The notes beneath the pieces were generated by a model. It was not told the origin of the DNA and ran no database searches. It saw only the letters and a program-made list of their open reading frames with translations. The position numbers and the translations under genes were made by a program. From Candidatus Hydrogenedentota bacterium (lineage in GTDB: Bacteria; Hydrogenedentota; Hydrogenedentia; Hydrogenedentales; SLHB01), in the NCBI GenBank assembly GCA_026387845.1, contig JAPLKX010000569.1, forward strand, positions 1 through 5,186: 5,186 nt of DNA. Direction: 5' to 3'. Shown one piece after another: positions 1 through 4,251 of this stretch (the stretch's first letter is position 1; each line of letters opens with the position of its first letter).

Positions 1-66
1 TTCGCGCAGGACGGCGGCGAGCCGCGCAGCGTGGTGCTCTGGACGTTTACCGTTCGTCGCGTTTGA
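1..66 (+). CDS. Possible C-terminal end of a plus-strand gene entering from the left
   Basis: Frame 1 is open from the window edge and ends at TGA 64-66, giving 21 residues ending in VVLWTFTVRRV. The alternation of hydrophobic and polar residues resembles a terminal beta strand, but no family can be recognised from this length. If real, the gene converges with the ORF6N gene and the two 3' ends overlap by 20 bp (47-66). A chance open frame of this length in GC-rich DNA is quite possible, so this is only a candidate. Confidence 0.25.
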   Translation, partial: FAQDGGEPRSVVLWTFTVRRV

Positions 67-568
67 ACCCGATTTTTCGTTTTGGCGGTTGTTGGGGCGT
101 CATGAGTTGGCGGATGGCATCGAACACGATCTTGAACTGGCTGTCGTATTTCTTTTCGAGTGCTGCGAGTTTTCGTGCGAGGTCTTCGTTTGACGCGAGC
201 ATCCGGCGCAGGTTGACGAACGTGCGCATAATCTGAATATTGACGTGTACGGCGCGTGAGCTGTTGAGGACAGTCGAGAGCATGGCGACGCCCTGTTCAG
301 TGAAGGCGTAGGGTGGGTAGCGGCGACCGCCCCAGGAACTTGAGGTGCCAAAATGGTACCTCAAGTTTGTGAACTCCTCGGGCGTGAGTTGGAACATGAA
401 GTCGTCTGGGAACCGGTCGAGGTTTCGCTGAACAGCCCGGTTGAGTGTCTTGGTTTCTACACCATACAACTCGGCTAAGTCTTGATCCATCATAACGTTA
501 CACTCGCGGACGCGCAGTATTTTCTGCTCGATCCGTTCGAGCGGGACGAGCGTGTTGGTTTCGGTCAT
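47..568 (-). CDS. ORF6N domain-containing (KilA-N related) putative DNA-binding protein
   Basis: This is a complete 173-residue protein with an ORF6N domain at about residues 8-105. Recognisable family segments are LVPLERIEQKILRVR, MMDQDLAELYGVETKTLNRAVQRN, RFPDDFMFQL, GGRRYPPYAFTEQGVAMLSTVLNSSRAV and a basic tail ending KRKIGFKRDER. Residues 123-155 look like a short coiled coil. ORF6N domains come from phage proteins and are thought to bind DNA; bacterial copies often sit in type I restriction-modification loci, which fits the hsdM remnant upstream. The ATG at 566-568 was chosen because family members normally begin just before the VPLERIE segment; an AAGGGGG stretch lies upstream, with its G-run ending 11 nt before the start. 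A TTG at 623-625, preceded by GGGAGG, would add 19 residues (KSQIVTSRSAQ...) read from an upstream palindrome. Codons 69-77 are themselves part of a palindrome. The cellular role is unknown. Confidence 0.88.
   Translation of the reverse strand: MTETNTLVPLERIEQKILRVRECNVMMDQDLAELYGVETKTLNRAVQRNLDRFPDDFMFQLTPEEFTNLRYHFGTSSSWGGRRYPPYAFTEQGVAMLSTVLNSSRAVHVNIQIMRTFVNLRRMLASNEDLARKLAALEKKYDSQFKIVFDAIRQLMTPQQPPKRKIGFKRDER
339..365. repeat. Palindrome A, inside the ORF6N coding sequence
   Basis: This is an imperfect inverted repeat centred on 352. The left arm is CTTGAGGTGCCAA (339-351). The right arm is ATGGTACCTCAAG (353-365). They pair at 11 of 13 positions. It lies wholly in the ORF6N gene and encodes LRYHFGTS (about residues 69-76), just before the GGRRY segment. 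Its outer arms (CTTGAGG/CCTCAAG) match those of palindromes B and C upstream of the gene. Its core is of the CCA/TGG type, as in palindrome C. Confidence 0.8.
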
Positions 569-640
569 ATCAACAAGGTCCCCCTTCTCTTGCGCTGATC
601 TTGAGGTCACAATTTGTGATTTCAAGATAATGAATTCCTC
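566..640 (-). promoter_or_regulatory. Two competing translation start regions for the ORF6N gene
   Basis: On the minus strand, GGGAGG lies 11 nt before a TTG codon (623-625) that is in frame with ORF6N. A second purine stretch, AGAAGGGGG, lies before the ATG at 566-568. The frame is open from a TAG just upstream of the GGGAGG. Family N-termini favour the ATG, but a longer form whose extra residues are written by palindrome B cannot be excluded. Confidence 0.35.
600..626. repeat. Palindrome B, 32 bp upstream of the ORF6N ATG
   Basis: This inverted repeat is centred on 613. The left arm is CTTGAGGTCACAA (600-612). The right arm is TTGTGATTTCAAG (614-626). They pair at 11 of 13 positions. The core is CACAA-T-TTGTG, shared with palindrome D. 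Read on the minus strand in the ORF6N frame it gives LKSQIVTS, like the peptide written by this palindrome position in many ORF6N genes (LRSQxVTS). It is a candidate operator or a repeat copied from the coding sequence. Confidence 0.8.
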
Positions 641-660
641 CCAGGGCGCCGGGAACTACC

Positions 661-685
661 TTGAGGCGCCAAGTTGGCACCTCAA
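661..685. repeat. Palindrome C, upstream of ORF6N
   Basis: This inverted repeat is centred on 673. The left arm is TTGAGGCGCCAA (661-672). The right arm is TTGGCACCTCAA (674-685). They pair at 11 of 12 positions. Its CCAA/TTGG core resembles the copy inside the ORF6N gene (A) rather than the neighbouring copies B and D. It lies in non-coding DNA between the hsdM remnant and ORF6N. Confidence 0.8.
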
Positions 686-746
686 ACAGCCGGGGCATTA
701 TCTCTCGCGCCACATGCGTAGTCCCTACGTCTTTCTGCGTTGGCTT

Positions 747-769
747 TAAGATCACAATTTGTGACCTTA
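747..769. repeat. Palindrome D, just downstream of the hsdM remnant
   Basis: This inverted repeat is centred on 758. The left arm is TAAGATCACAA (747-757). The right arm is TTGTGACCTTA (759-769). They pair at 10 of 11 positions. It has the same CACAA-T-TTGTG core as palindrome B and begins 17 bp past the stop codon of the hsdM remnant on the minus strand. Its outer arms have diverged (CTTAAG-like rather than TTGAGG). Confidence 0.75.
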
Positions 770-786
770 GACGTGCAGCATCCCTG

Positions 787-984
787 TTACGCCAACTCCT
801 TGAGGTTGCGGGCGATGGCCTTGTCCAGCTTCGCGGCTTCGGCCTGTTGGTGGCTCGGGGTAGCGGTGAGTCGCCGCATCTTGTCTGACATTGTATCGGC
901 CATCTGCCAAAGCTGCGCTTCGTACCCGATATTAACGCCGTTGCTGCTGTATTCCGGGAAACCGAACCGATAACCACGCCTGCC
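787..984 (-). pseudogene. Remnant of a type I restriction-modification methyltransferase (HsdM) with the core deleted
   Basis: The minus strand has a 65-codon open stretch ending at TAA 787-789, bounded upstream by TGA at 985-987. Its first half contains NGVNIGYEAQLWQMADTM, which resembles the very N-terminus of HsdM proteins before their HsdM_N helical domain. Its second half, from about SDKMRRLTAT through AEAAKLDKAIARNLKELA, resembles their extreme C-terminus. The residues that normally lie between, including the whole SAM-binding NPPF/NPPY methylase domain, are absent, so an internal deletion appears to have joined the two ends in frame. No ATG, GTG or TTG start precedes the HsdM-like N-terminal segment in this frame; the first possible start is the ATG in WQM. 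A GTG (975-977) with GAGG upstream lies in another frame, so a small frameshift near the start may also have occurred. It is inferred to be inactive. The two-ended assignment rests on recalled family sequence, not a search. Confidence 0.6.
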
Positions 985-1003
985 TCAGAAATAGCACGCC
1001 GTT

Positions 1004-1032
1004 AGTGTAATAGACACGCACAGCCTTTTCAA
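1004..1032 (-). promoter_or_regulatory. Sigma70-like promoter candidate for the hsdM/ORF6N strand
   Basis: On the minus strand TTGAAA (1027-1032) and TACACT (1004-1009) are separated by exactly 17 bp (1010-1026). They match the -35 and -10 consensus at 5 of 6 and 4 of 6 positions. Transcription would start near 997, a few bases before the open frame of the hsdM remnant, and could continue into ORF6N. It looks like the original promoter of the decayed locus. Confidence 0.4.
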
Positions 1033-1057
1033 AGGCAGCCGGGCAGGCAGCCGTGCA
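1023..1057. repeat. Small hairpin plus 12 bp tandem repeat
   Basis: GCCTTT and AAAGGC (1023-1036) form a perfect 6 bp inverted repeat around TC. It overlaps a 12 bp unit repeated twice in tandem, GGCAGCCGGGCA then GGCAGCCGTGCA (1034-1057, 11 of 12 identical). No function can be assigned; the hairpin overlaps the -35 of the minus-strand promoter candidate. The rest of 985-1125 shows nothing recognisable. Confidence 0.35.
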
Positions 1058-1125
1058 AATTGGCGGCGGGCAGGTGGGGCGGCATTTTCACTCGTGATCC
1101 GGGACGTATTTGTTTGACGGCGGAT

Positions 1126-1134
1126 TGGTATAAG
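1126..1134 (+). promoter_or_regulatory. Extended -10 promoter candidate for the sialidase gene
   Basis: TGGTATAAG contains the extended -10 TG dinucleotide followed by TATAAG, 5 of 6 to the sigma70 consensus. There is no good -35 at 16-18 bp, as often seen for extended -10 promoters. Transcription would start near 1141, giving a leader of about 26 nt that includes the ribosome binding site at 1154-1160. Confidence 0.4.
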
Positions 1135-1153
1135 ATGGCGTCACGAACCAGAG

Positions 1154-1160
1154 GGAGGAG
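1154..1160 (+). promoter_or_regulatory. Ribosome binding site that sets the sialidase GTG start
   Basis: GGAGGAG sits 6 nt before the GTG at 1167. This is what selects GTG 1167 over the GTG at 1173 and the ATG at 1191 further inside the signal peptide. Confidence 0.7.
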
Positions 1161-1166
1161 TCAGCA

Positions 1167-2396
1167 GTGAGGGTGTTCGAGGTCGTCGTGATGTGCCTGG
1201 TCGCCGCGTTGGCGCAGGCCCAGGAGCAGCCGCGGAACGTTCAAGTGGAGGTGGTGGACTTCGTGGAGAAGACGATCTACCACTCTCCGGAGACGCCGGG
1301 ATATACGTCGTGGGTCGGGCTTTGGCAGTTGCCAAACGGGACCGTCTGTTGCGATTTCCGCCAGATTACCGGCCCGAAGGACAATCCGGTTTCGACGGTG
1401 CCGGTCCTCGGCTCGCGCGATGGGGGAGATGCGTGGACTGTTCTGACCGCGGCGGCGCCTTCTGCAGATTCGGGCGTACGGGGCATGCTGGGCATATACA
1501 CGGTGTCGCAAGAGGGTTGCCGCGGCATGGCGGTGTTGGCTGATGGAACGTTGGTGCGGCCGGTGTGGCCTTCGGGCGACATCAAGGAGTCCGGGTATGT
1601 TGTGCGGTCCACGGATGGCGGGAAGACCTGGAGCGAGAAGATATTTTTCTTGCCGGCGGCCGAATACAGGACTTGGCCGACGCTGCTCCGTCCTCTCCGC
1701 GATGGCCGCGTGATTCTGTTTGCCGGCTGCTGGAAACGGGGCGATTGCGCGGCGGGCAAACGCCCCGATCCGGTGTACGCCGGGGGCCAGGAAGGGATGC
1801 TTCCCAATATGACGAAGATGATGTTCGTCTCTTCGGACGAAGGCGCGACGTGGAGCCAACCGATAGTCGTCATGCCCTCGAGCGTGGGCGTGTGCGAGGA
1901 GAGTGATTTCTGTGAACTGCCCAACGGCGACCTGTTCTGGGTTCACCGCGTCGAGCATTACCCGGATCATCAGACCGATATACCTCCTCAAGCCGCACGA
2001 ATGGGACCCAACCCGCCGGAGTCCTATTGGTACAGCGATCGCATGCAAAGCGTCGTGTACAAGCGGGGGGAAACGTTCGTGCCGGGAAAGTGCGAGCCTG
2101 CTCCGTTCCCGCACAGCGGCTACCCGTGCGTGCTGGGAACGCGGGAAGGCGTGATTCTTCACCTTGCCACGGGAGAGTCTCATTGGTCGGCCGACGTGGG
2201 CAAGACCTGGAACAAACTGATGGTAGGCGGCAAACCGCTCGGCGCGTATTACTATCCCAAAGCCATTCAGTTGGCCGACGGGCTGATCTTGTGCGTCGGC
2301 CACTTGGGCAGCGACGACGCATACGGCACGGTGGATCAGTGCATCAAACAGCAGACGTTTCGGTTGAAGATTCAGAATGCACCTGGCCCGCCTTAG
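1167..2396 (+). CDS. Secreted sialidase / BNR (Asp-box) repeat protein
   Basis: This 409-residue protein has a GTG start. The N-terminus (MR, then a hydrophobic stretch to ALAQA) looks like a Sec signal peptide cleaved near residue 18, although Glu5 in the hydrophobic part is unusual. Four Asp boxes (S-x-D-x-G-x-x-W) are clear: SRDGGDAW (83-90), STDGGKTW (148-155), SSDEGATW (222-229) and SADVGKTW (341-348). Between them run strand motifs such as LPNGTV, LADGTLV, LRDGRVILF, LPNGDLFWV, REGVILHL and LADGLILCV, about six in all, as expected of a six-bladed sialidase propeller. EESDFCELPNGDL (244-256) fits the region that carries acidic active-site residues. Such proteins remove terminal sialic acids or act on related glycans outside the cytoplasm, but Asp-box propellers also include non-sialidases, so the substrate is uncertain. 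The gene converges with higBA; the next same-strand gene begins about 880 bp on. Confidence 0.85.
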   Translation: MRVFEVVVMCLVAALAQAQEQPRNVQVEVVDFVEKTIYHSPETPGYTSWVGLWQLPNGTVCCDFRQITGPKDNPVSTVPVLGSRDGGDAWTVLTAAAPSADSGVRGMLGIYTVSQEGCRGMAVLADGTLVRPVWPSGDIKESGYVVRSTDGGKTWSEKIFFLPAAEYRTWPTLLRPLRDGRVILFAGCWKRGDCAAGKRPDPVYAGGQEGMLPNMTKMMFVSSDEGATWSQPIVVMPSSVGVCEESDFCELPNGDLFWVHRVEHYPDHQTDIPPQAARMGPNPPESYWYSDRMQSVVYKRGETFVPGKCEPAPFPHSGYPCVLGTREGVILHLATGESHWSADVGKTWNKLMVGGKPLGAYYYPKAIQLADGLILCVGHLGSDDAYGTVDQCIKQQTFRLKIQNAPGPP

Positions 2397-2400
2397 GGTA

Positions 2401-2464
2401 GTGCGAAAAGCGGGGACAGGCACGCCTTTTCACGAAAAGGCGAGCCAGTCCCCGTTTTTCGCAC
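2401..2464. terminator. 64 bp near-perfect hairpin, two-way terminator or REP-like element
   Basis: The arms starting GTGCGAAAAGCGGGGAC (2401) and ending GTCCCCGTTTTTCGCAC (2464) pair along about 30 bp with only three mismatches, closing on a tiny loop at 2431-2434. It begins 4 bp after the sialidase stop and ends 5 bp from the higA stop, so it nearly fills the convergent gap. On the plus strand the GGGGAC...GTCCCC stem is followed by GTTTTT. On the minus strand it is followed by GCTTTT. Both directions therefore have a GC stem plus a short U run. The great length and the A/T tracts that also pair suggest a palindromic repeat element used as a terminator. Confidence 0.7.
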
Positions 2465-2469
2465 AACGG

Positions 2470-2781
2470 CTAAAGAAGCGAACGTGCGGATGGTTTCGCA
2501 ACGTAACGCTTGACCTTGATGTCTCGCTCCCGGTCGCGGACCTTGGCGACTTCATAGGCGGTCTGCATCCGAAGCAGGGTGTCCATCTTCAGGCCAAAAG
2601 CCTTTTCAATCCGCAGCGCCATTTTGGGCGAGAGTGCGGCACGGCCGTTGAGAAGGGCTGAGAGCGCCGGACGCGCGACACCGAGGACTTTCGCGGCCTC
2701 GGTGACCGAGAGGCCGAGAGGCTCGATCACTTCCATCCTGATGAACCGTCCTGGATGGGCCGGACGCGCTATACGCAACAT
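2470..2781 (-). CDS. higA: HigA-type antitoxin, XRE-family helix-turn-helix protein
   Basis: This 103-residue protein has the HigA layout. The N-terminal ARPAHPGRFIRMEVIEPLGLS is typical of the family. A helix-turn-helix follows at about residues 24-46 (LSVTEAAKVLGVARPALSALLNGR), then SPKMALRIEKAFGLKMDTLLRMQTAYEVAK. A charged tail ends at residue 103. HigA neutralises HigB by binding it and normally represses its own operon through the HTH. The ATG at 2779-2781 was chosen because an AAAGGA lies 9 nt upstream and homologues begin here; the longer reading frame to 2892 only runs into higB. The gene follows higB by 14 bp and its Shine-Dalgarno touches the higB stop codon, so translation is probably coupled. 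Confidence 0.9.
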   Translation of the reverse strand: MLRIARPAHPGRFIRMEVIEPLGLSVTEAAKVLGVARPALSALLNGRAALSPKMALRIEKAFGLKMDTLLRMQTAYEVAKVRDRERDIKVKRYVAKPSARSLL

Positions 2782-2790
2782 CGTTTTGTT

Positions 2791-2798
2791 TCCTTTCA
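2791..2798 (-). promoter_or_regulatory. higA ribosome binding site overlapping the higB stop codon
   Basis: On the minus strand TGAAAGGA combines the higB TGA stop (2796-2798) with the AAAGGA Shine-Dalgarno of higA (2791-2796), 9 nt before its ATG. This arrangement favours re-initiation by ribosomes finishing higB and would tie antitoxin output to toxin translation. Confidence 0.6.
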
Positions 2799-3086
2799 GT
2801 GGTAGTCCTCGAAATTCAGGTCGAGGATTTCTTTTTGCCGTTTGTCGATCCGAAACGTAATCCGCCAGTTGGAGGTGACGGTGAGGCTCCACGTTCCTCT
2901 GCGATCGCCGCTGAGTCTATGCGCTTTCCAAGTCGGGATGCCGCGAAGCTCTTGAGCGTCCTCCATCTCCTGCAGGAAGGACAGAATATTACGCACCTTC
3001 TCGATGGCGCACGGAACCAAGCCCGAGGCATCATCGCGTTCGATGAAGCGCCGCAATCCCCGATGGATGACGTTTCGGATCTTCAT
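2796..3086 (-). CDS. higB: HigB-type toxin, RelE/ParE superfamily
   Basis: This 96-residue protein has the size and C-terminal signature of HigB/plasmid-killer toxins: W-K-A-H-R-L-S-G-D-R-R-G-T-W-S at 53-67, then VTSNWRITFRI at 70-80 and DLNFEDYH at the end. Family members are ribosome-dependent mRNA endonucleases; the basic and aromatic residues in the HRLSGDRRGTW and NWRITF segments form the usual active-site surface, though individual catalytic residues are not assigned here. The toxin gene precedes the antitoxin, the reversed order that marks hig systems. It is intact: the frame runs without a break from ATG 3084-3086 to TGA 2796-2798, so toxin function is plausible. No Shine-Dalgarno precedes the ATG. 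Confidence 0.9.
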   Translation of the reverse strand: MKIRNVIHRGLRRFIERDDASGLVPCAIEKVRNILSFLQEMEDAQELRGIPTWKAHRLSGDRRGTWSLTVTSNWRITFRIDKRQKEILDLNFEDYH

Positions 3087-3092
3087 GAGAAA

Positions 3093-3121
3093 AGGGTACC
3101 GGAAAACCTGTACTGTGTCAA
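3093..3121 (-). promoter_or_regulatory. higBA promoter
   Basis: On the minus strand a perfect TTGACA (3116-3121) and TACCCT (3093-3098) are separated by 17 bp (3099-3115). Transcription would start near 3086, at or beside the higB ATG. That predicts a leaderless or near-leaderless higB mRNA, which fits the lack of a Shine-Dalgarno there. Confidence 0.6.
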
Positions 3122-3127
3122 GTTACA
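3109..3127. promoter_or_regulatory. Candidate HigA operator overlapping the -35
   Basis: A 19 bp imperfect dyad centred on 3118 has outer TGTA...TACA arms and inner TG.CA symmetry. It covers the -35 hexamer of higBA, where an autorepressor such as HigA would be expected to bind. The match is short, so this is tentative. Confidence 0.3.
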
Positions 3128-3195
3128 CTTTACGGGGACGGGATCCTGCCGTGAGAATCGCTTGGATAATGGGAACGTCGCGATGAGGTCCCCAT

Positions 3196-3223
3196 GAAGG
3201 AACAGCGTCCTTCGTCTTGTTCC
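3196..3223 (+). promoter_or_regulatory. Two overlapping, mutually exclusive small hairpins
   Basis: GAAGGA (3196-3201) can pair with TCCTTC (3208-3213). GGAACA (3199-3204) can pair with TGTTCC (3218-3223). The stems share bases, so only one can form at a time. They lie 54-81 bp before the ATG of the Tat-signal gene. They may be leader structure or chance; no promoter for this gene is clear in 3128-3260. Confidence 0.25.
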
Positions 3224-3227
3224 GGCG

Positions 3228-3241
3228 TATCACCGGTGATA
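3228..3241. promoter_or_regulatory. Perfect 14 bp palindrome, possible operator
   Basis: TATCACCGGTGATA is its own reverse complement across all 14 bases and lies 35 bp before the ATG of the Tat-signal gene, between that start and the divergent higB. It could be a dimeric regulator site for the plus-strand operon. No matching second copy was seen in the window. Confidence 0.4.
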
Positions 3242-3262
3242 GGATGACGGCCGTATTCCACG

Positions 3263-3268
3263 AGGAGG
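3263..3268 (+). promoter_or_regulatory. Ribosome binding site deciding the ATG at 3277
   Basis: AGGAGG lies 8 nt before the ATG at 3277. The same frame is open from a TTG at 3217 and has another ATG at 3244, but only the 3277 start has a good site and places the twin-arginine motif near the N-terminus. Confidence 0.75.
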
Positions 3269-3276
3269 AGGGCGGC

Positions 3277-4215
3277 ATGGACACGAAGCATGATGGGCAT
3301 CGTGTGAATCGCAGAGAGTTCATTGGGCAGGCGGGTCTGTGCACGGCGGCCGCGGTTGGAGTTGCGGGTGTTGCGGAGACCCAAGACGCCGCCGCGAAAC
3401 CGGTTGAGCTTCTGCCAACTATCCAACTCGGGAAGTACGCCGTGACGCGGCTCATCACGGGATACAACCCCGTTGGGGGACATTCCCATGCCACGAGCAA
3501 TCTGTCCGCCCATATGCGCGAGTACTTCACGGTCGCGCGGACGGTCGAGTTCCTCCGGCATTCCGAGGCGGAGGGGATCAACACGTTCCAGTTCGATCTC
3601 ATCGAAAAAGTCGAGAAGGTCCTGGAGATCCTATGGAACACGGATACAACACTCCAGTTCATCTGCCTGCATGCTGAGCGACCGGGCGCCCCGCCCCTGT
3701 CGCGCGTTATGGACTTCAAGCCGGTTGCGATCGCCCACCACGGCGGCGTAACGGACTCCCTGTTCCGCGCGGGGGAGGCCGGGAAGGTCCACGATTATGT
3801 CAAGAAAGTCCACGACATAGGTATTTTGGCGGGCGTCTCGGCGCATAATCCGGACAACATCAAGCGCATGGCCGACGAGGGGTGGGAGAACGATTTCTTC
3901 ATGGCCTGTGTCCACCATGTCACGCGCACTCGGGAAGAGATGCAGAAAGAGCTCGGCCAGATCACGTTCGGCGAGCCTTTTGTCGAATCCGACCCGCCCC
4001 GAATGGCCGCTGTCGTCCGTCAGGTCGGCAAACCGTGCCTCGTGTTCAAGATCCTCGCCGCGGGCAGACGGTGCGACTCGCCGGAGTCCGTCGGCGAAGG
4101 GTTCCGTTGGGCGTTCGAGAACATCAAGAAGACCGACGCGGTCATCGTGGGGATGTTCCAGCAGTTCCAGGATGAAGTCGCCATGAACGCCGCGTTCACC
4201 CGCAAGTACGCCTAG
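3277..4215 (+). CDS. Tat-exported TIM-barrel protein, aldo/keto reductase-like
   Basis: This 312-residue protein carries a twin-arginine signal: NRREFIGQAG at 11-20 followed by an Ala/Val/Gly-rich segment to about residue 33, so it is predicted to be exported folded by the Tat system. The mature part reads as a TIM barrel: LGKYAVTRLITGYNPVGG (51-68), EAEGINTFQFD (97-107), TTLQFICLHAE (124-134), KPVAIAHHGGVTDS (148-161), DIGILAGVSAHNPDNI (180-195), DFFMACVHHV (206-215), KPCLVFKILAAGR (252-264) and DAVIVGMFQQFQDEV (287-301). The opening and barrel order resemble a poorly characterised family distantly related to aldo/keto reductases and common in Planctomycetota-like genomes. The usual Asp-Tyr-Lys-His tetrad is not evident: the Tyr after the GINTFQFD strand and the Lys after the next strand appear absent. 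Reductase activity is therefore doubtful. It is probably co-transcribed with the glycosidase 36 bp downstream. Confidence 0.7.
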   Translation: MDTKHDGHRVNRREFIGQAGLCTAAAVGVAGVAETQDAAAKPVELLPTIQLGKYAVTRLITGYNPVGGHSHATSNLSAHMREYFTVARTVEFLRHSEAEGINTFQFDLIEKVEKVLEILWNTDTTLQFICLHAERPGAPPLSRVMDFKPVAIAHHGGVTDSLFRAGEAGKVHDYVKKVHDIGILAGVSAHNPDNIKRMADEGWENDFFMACVHHVTRTREEMQKELGQITFGEPFVESDPPRMAAVVRQVGKPCLVFKILAAGRRCDSPESVGEGFRWAFENIKKTDAVIVGMFQQFQDEVAMNAAFTRKYA

Positions 4216-4237
4216 GCGTAATCGTGAATTTGGTGGA

Positions 4238-4251
4238 AAGGACTCGTCCTT
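4238..4251 (+). promoter_or_regulatory. Shine-Dalgarno sequence inside a small hairpin at the glycosidase start
   Basis: AAGGAC (4238-4243) and GTCCTT (4246-4251) are exact reverse complements around TC, and the second arm ends directly against the ATG at 4252. AAGGA is also the only good ribosome binding site, 9 nt before the ATG. In RNA a 5 bp stem with a CUCG loop would cover it, so translation may depend on ribosomes arriving from the upstream gene or on unfolding. Confidence 0.45.

Noticed and set aside
339..769. The four palindromes as a CRISPR array
   Set aside because: Spacing is irregular (centres 261, 60 and 85 bp apart), units are symmetric and diverged, and one lies inside a gene.
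797..816. Another palindrome copy around the CTTGAGGTTG at 799
   Set aside because: Only a 4 bp CAAC/GTTG pairing exists and the core motif is missing; it is the coding end of the hsdM remnant.
570..977. A minus-strand 135-residue frame from GTG 975-977
   Set aside because: It runs out of frame with the HsdM-like peptide and through palindromes B, C and D, and shows no domain. Its GTG may mark the old hsdM start before a frameshift.
1114..1134. TTGACG (1114-1119) as a -35 for the sialidase TATAAG
   Set aside because: The spacing is only 9 bp, too short for a sigma70 pair; the extended -10 reading was kept instead.
1161..2423. A 420-codon open frame antisense to the sialidase
   Set aside because: It covers the sialidase almost exactly, has an Arg/His/Pro-rich composition with no recognisable domain, and the opposite strand has four Asp boxes and a signal peptide. 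It is a GC-driven mirror frame.
3165..3170. GATAAT as a -10 for the Tat-signal gene
   Set aside because: No acceptable -35 is present 16-18 bp upstream (GGATCC-like sequence there).
3123..3719. Minus-strand frames antisense to the Tat-signal gene
   Set aside because: They are mirror frames of a well-supported plus-strand gene, with Ser/Arg/Pro-rich sequence and no motif.
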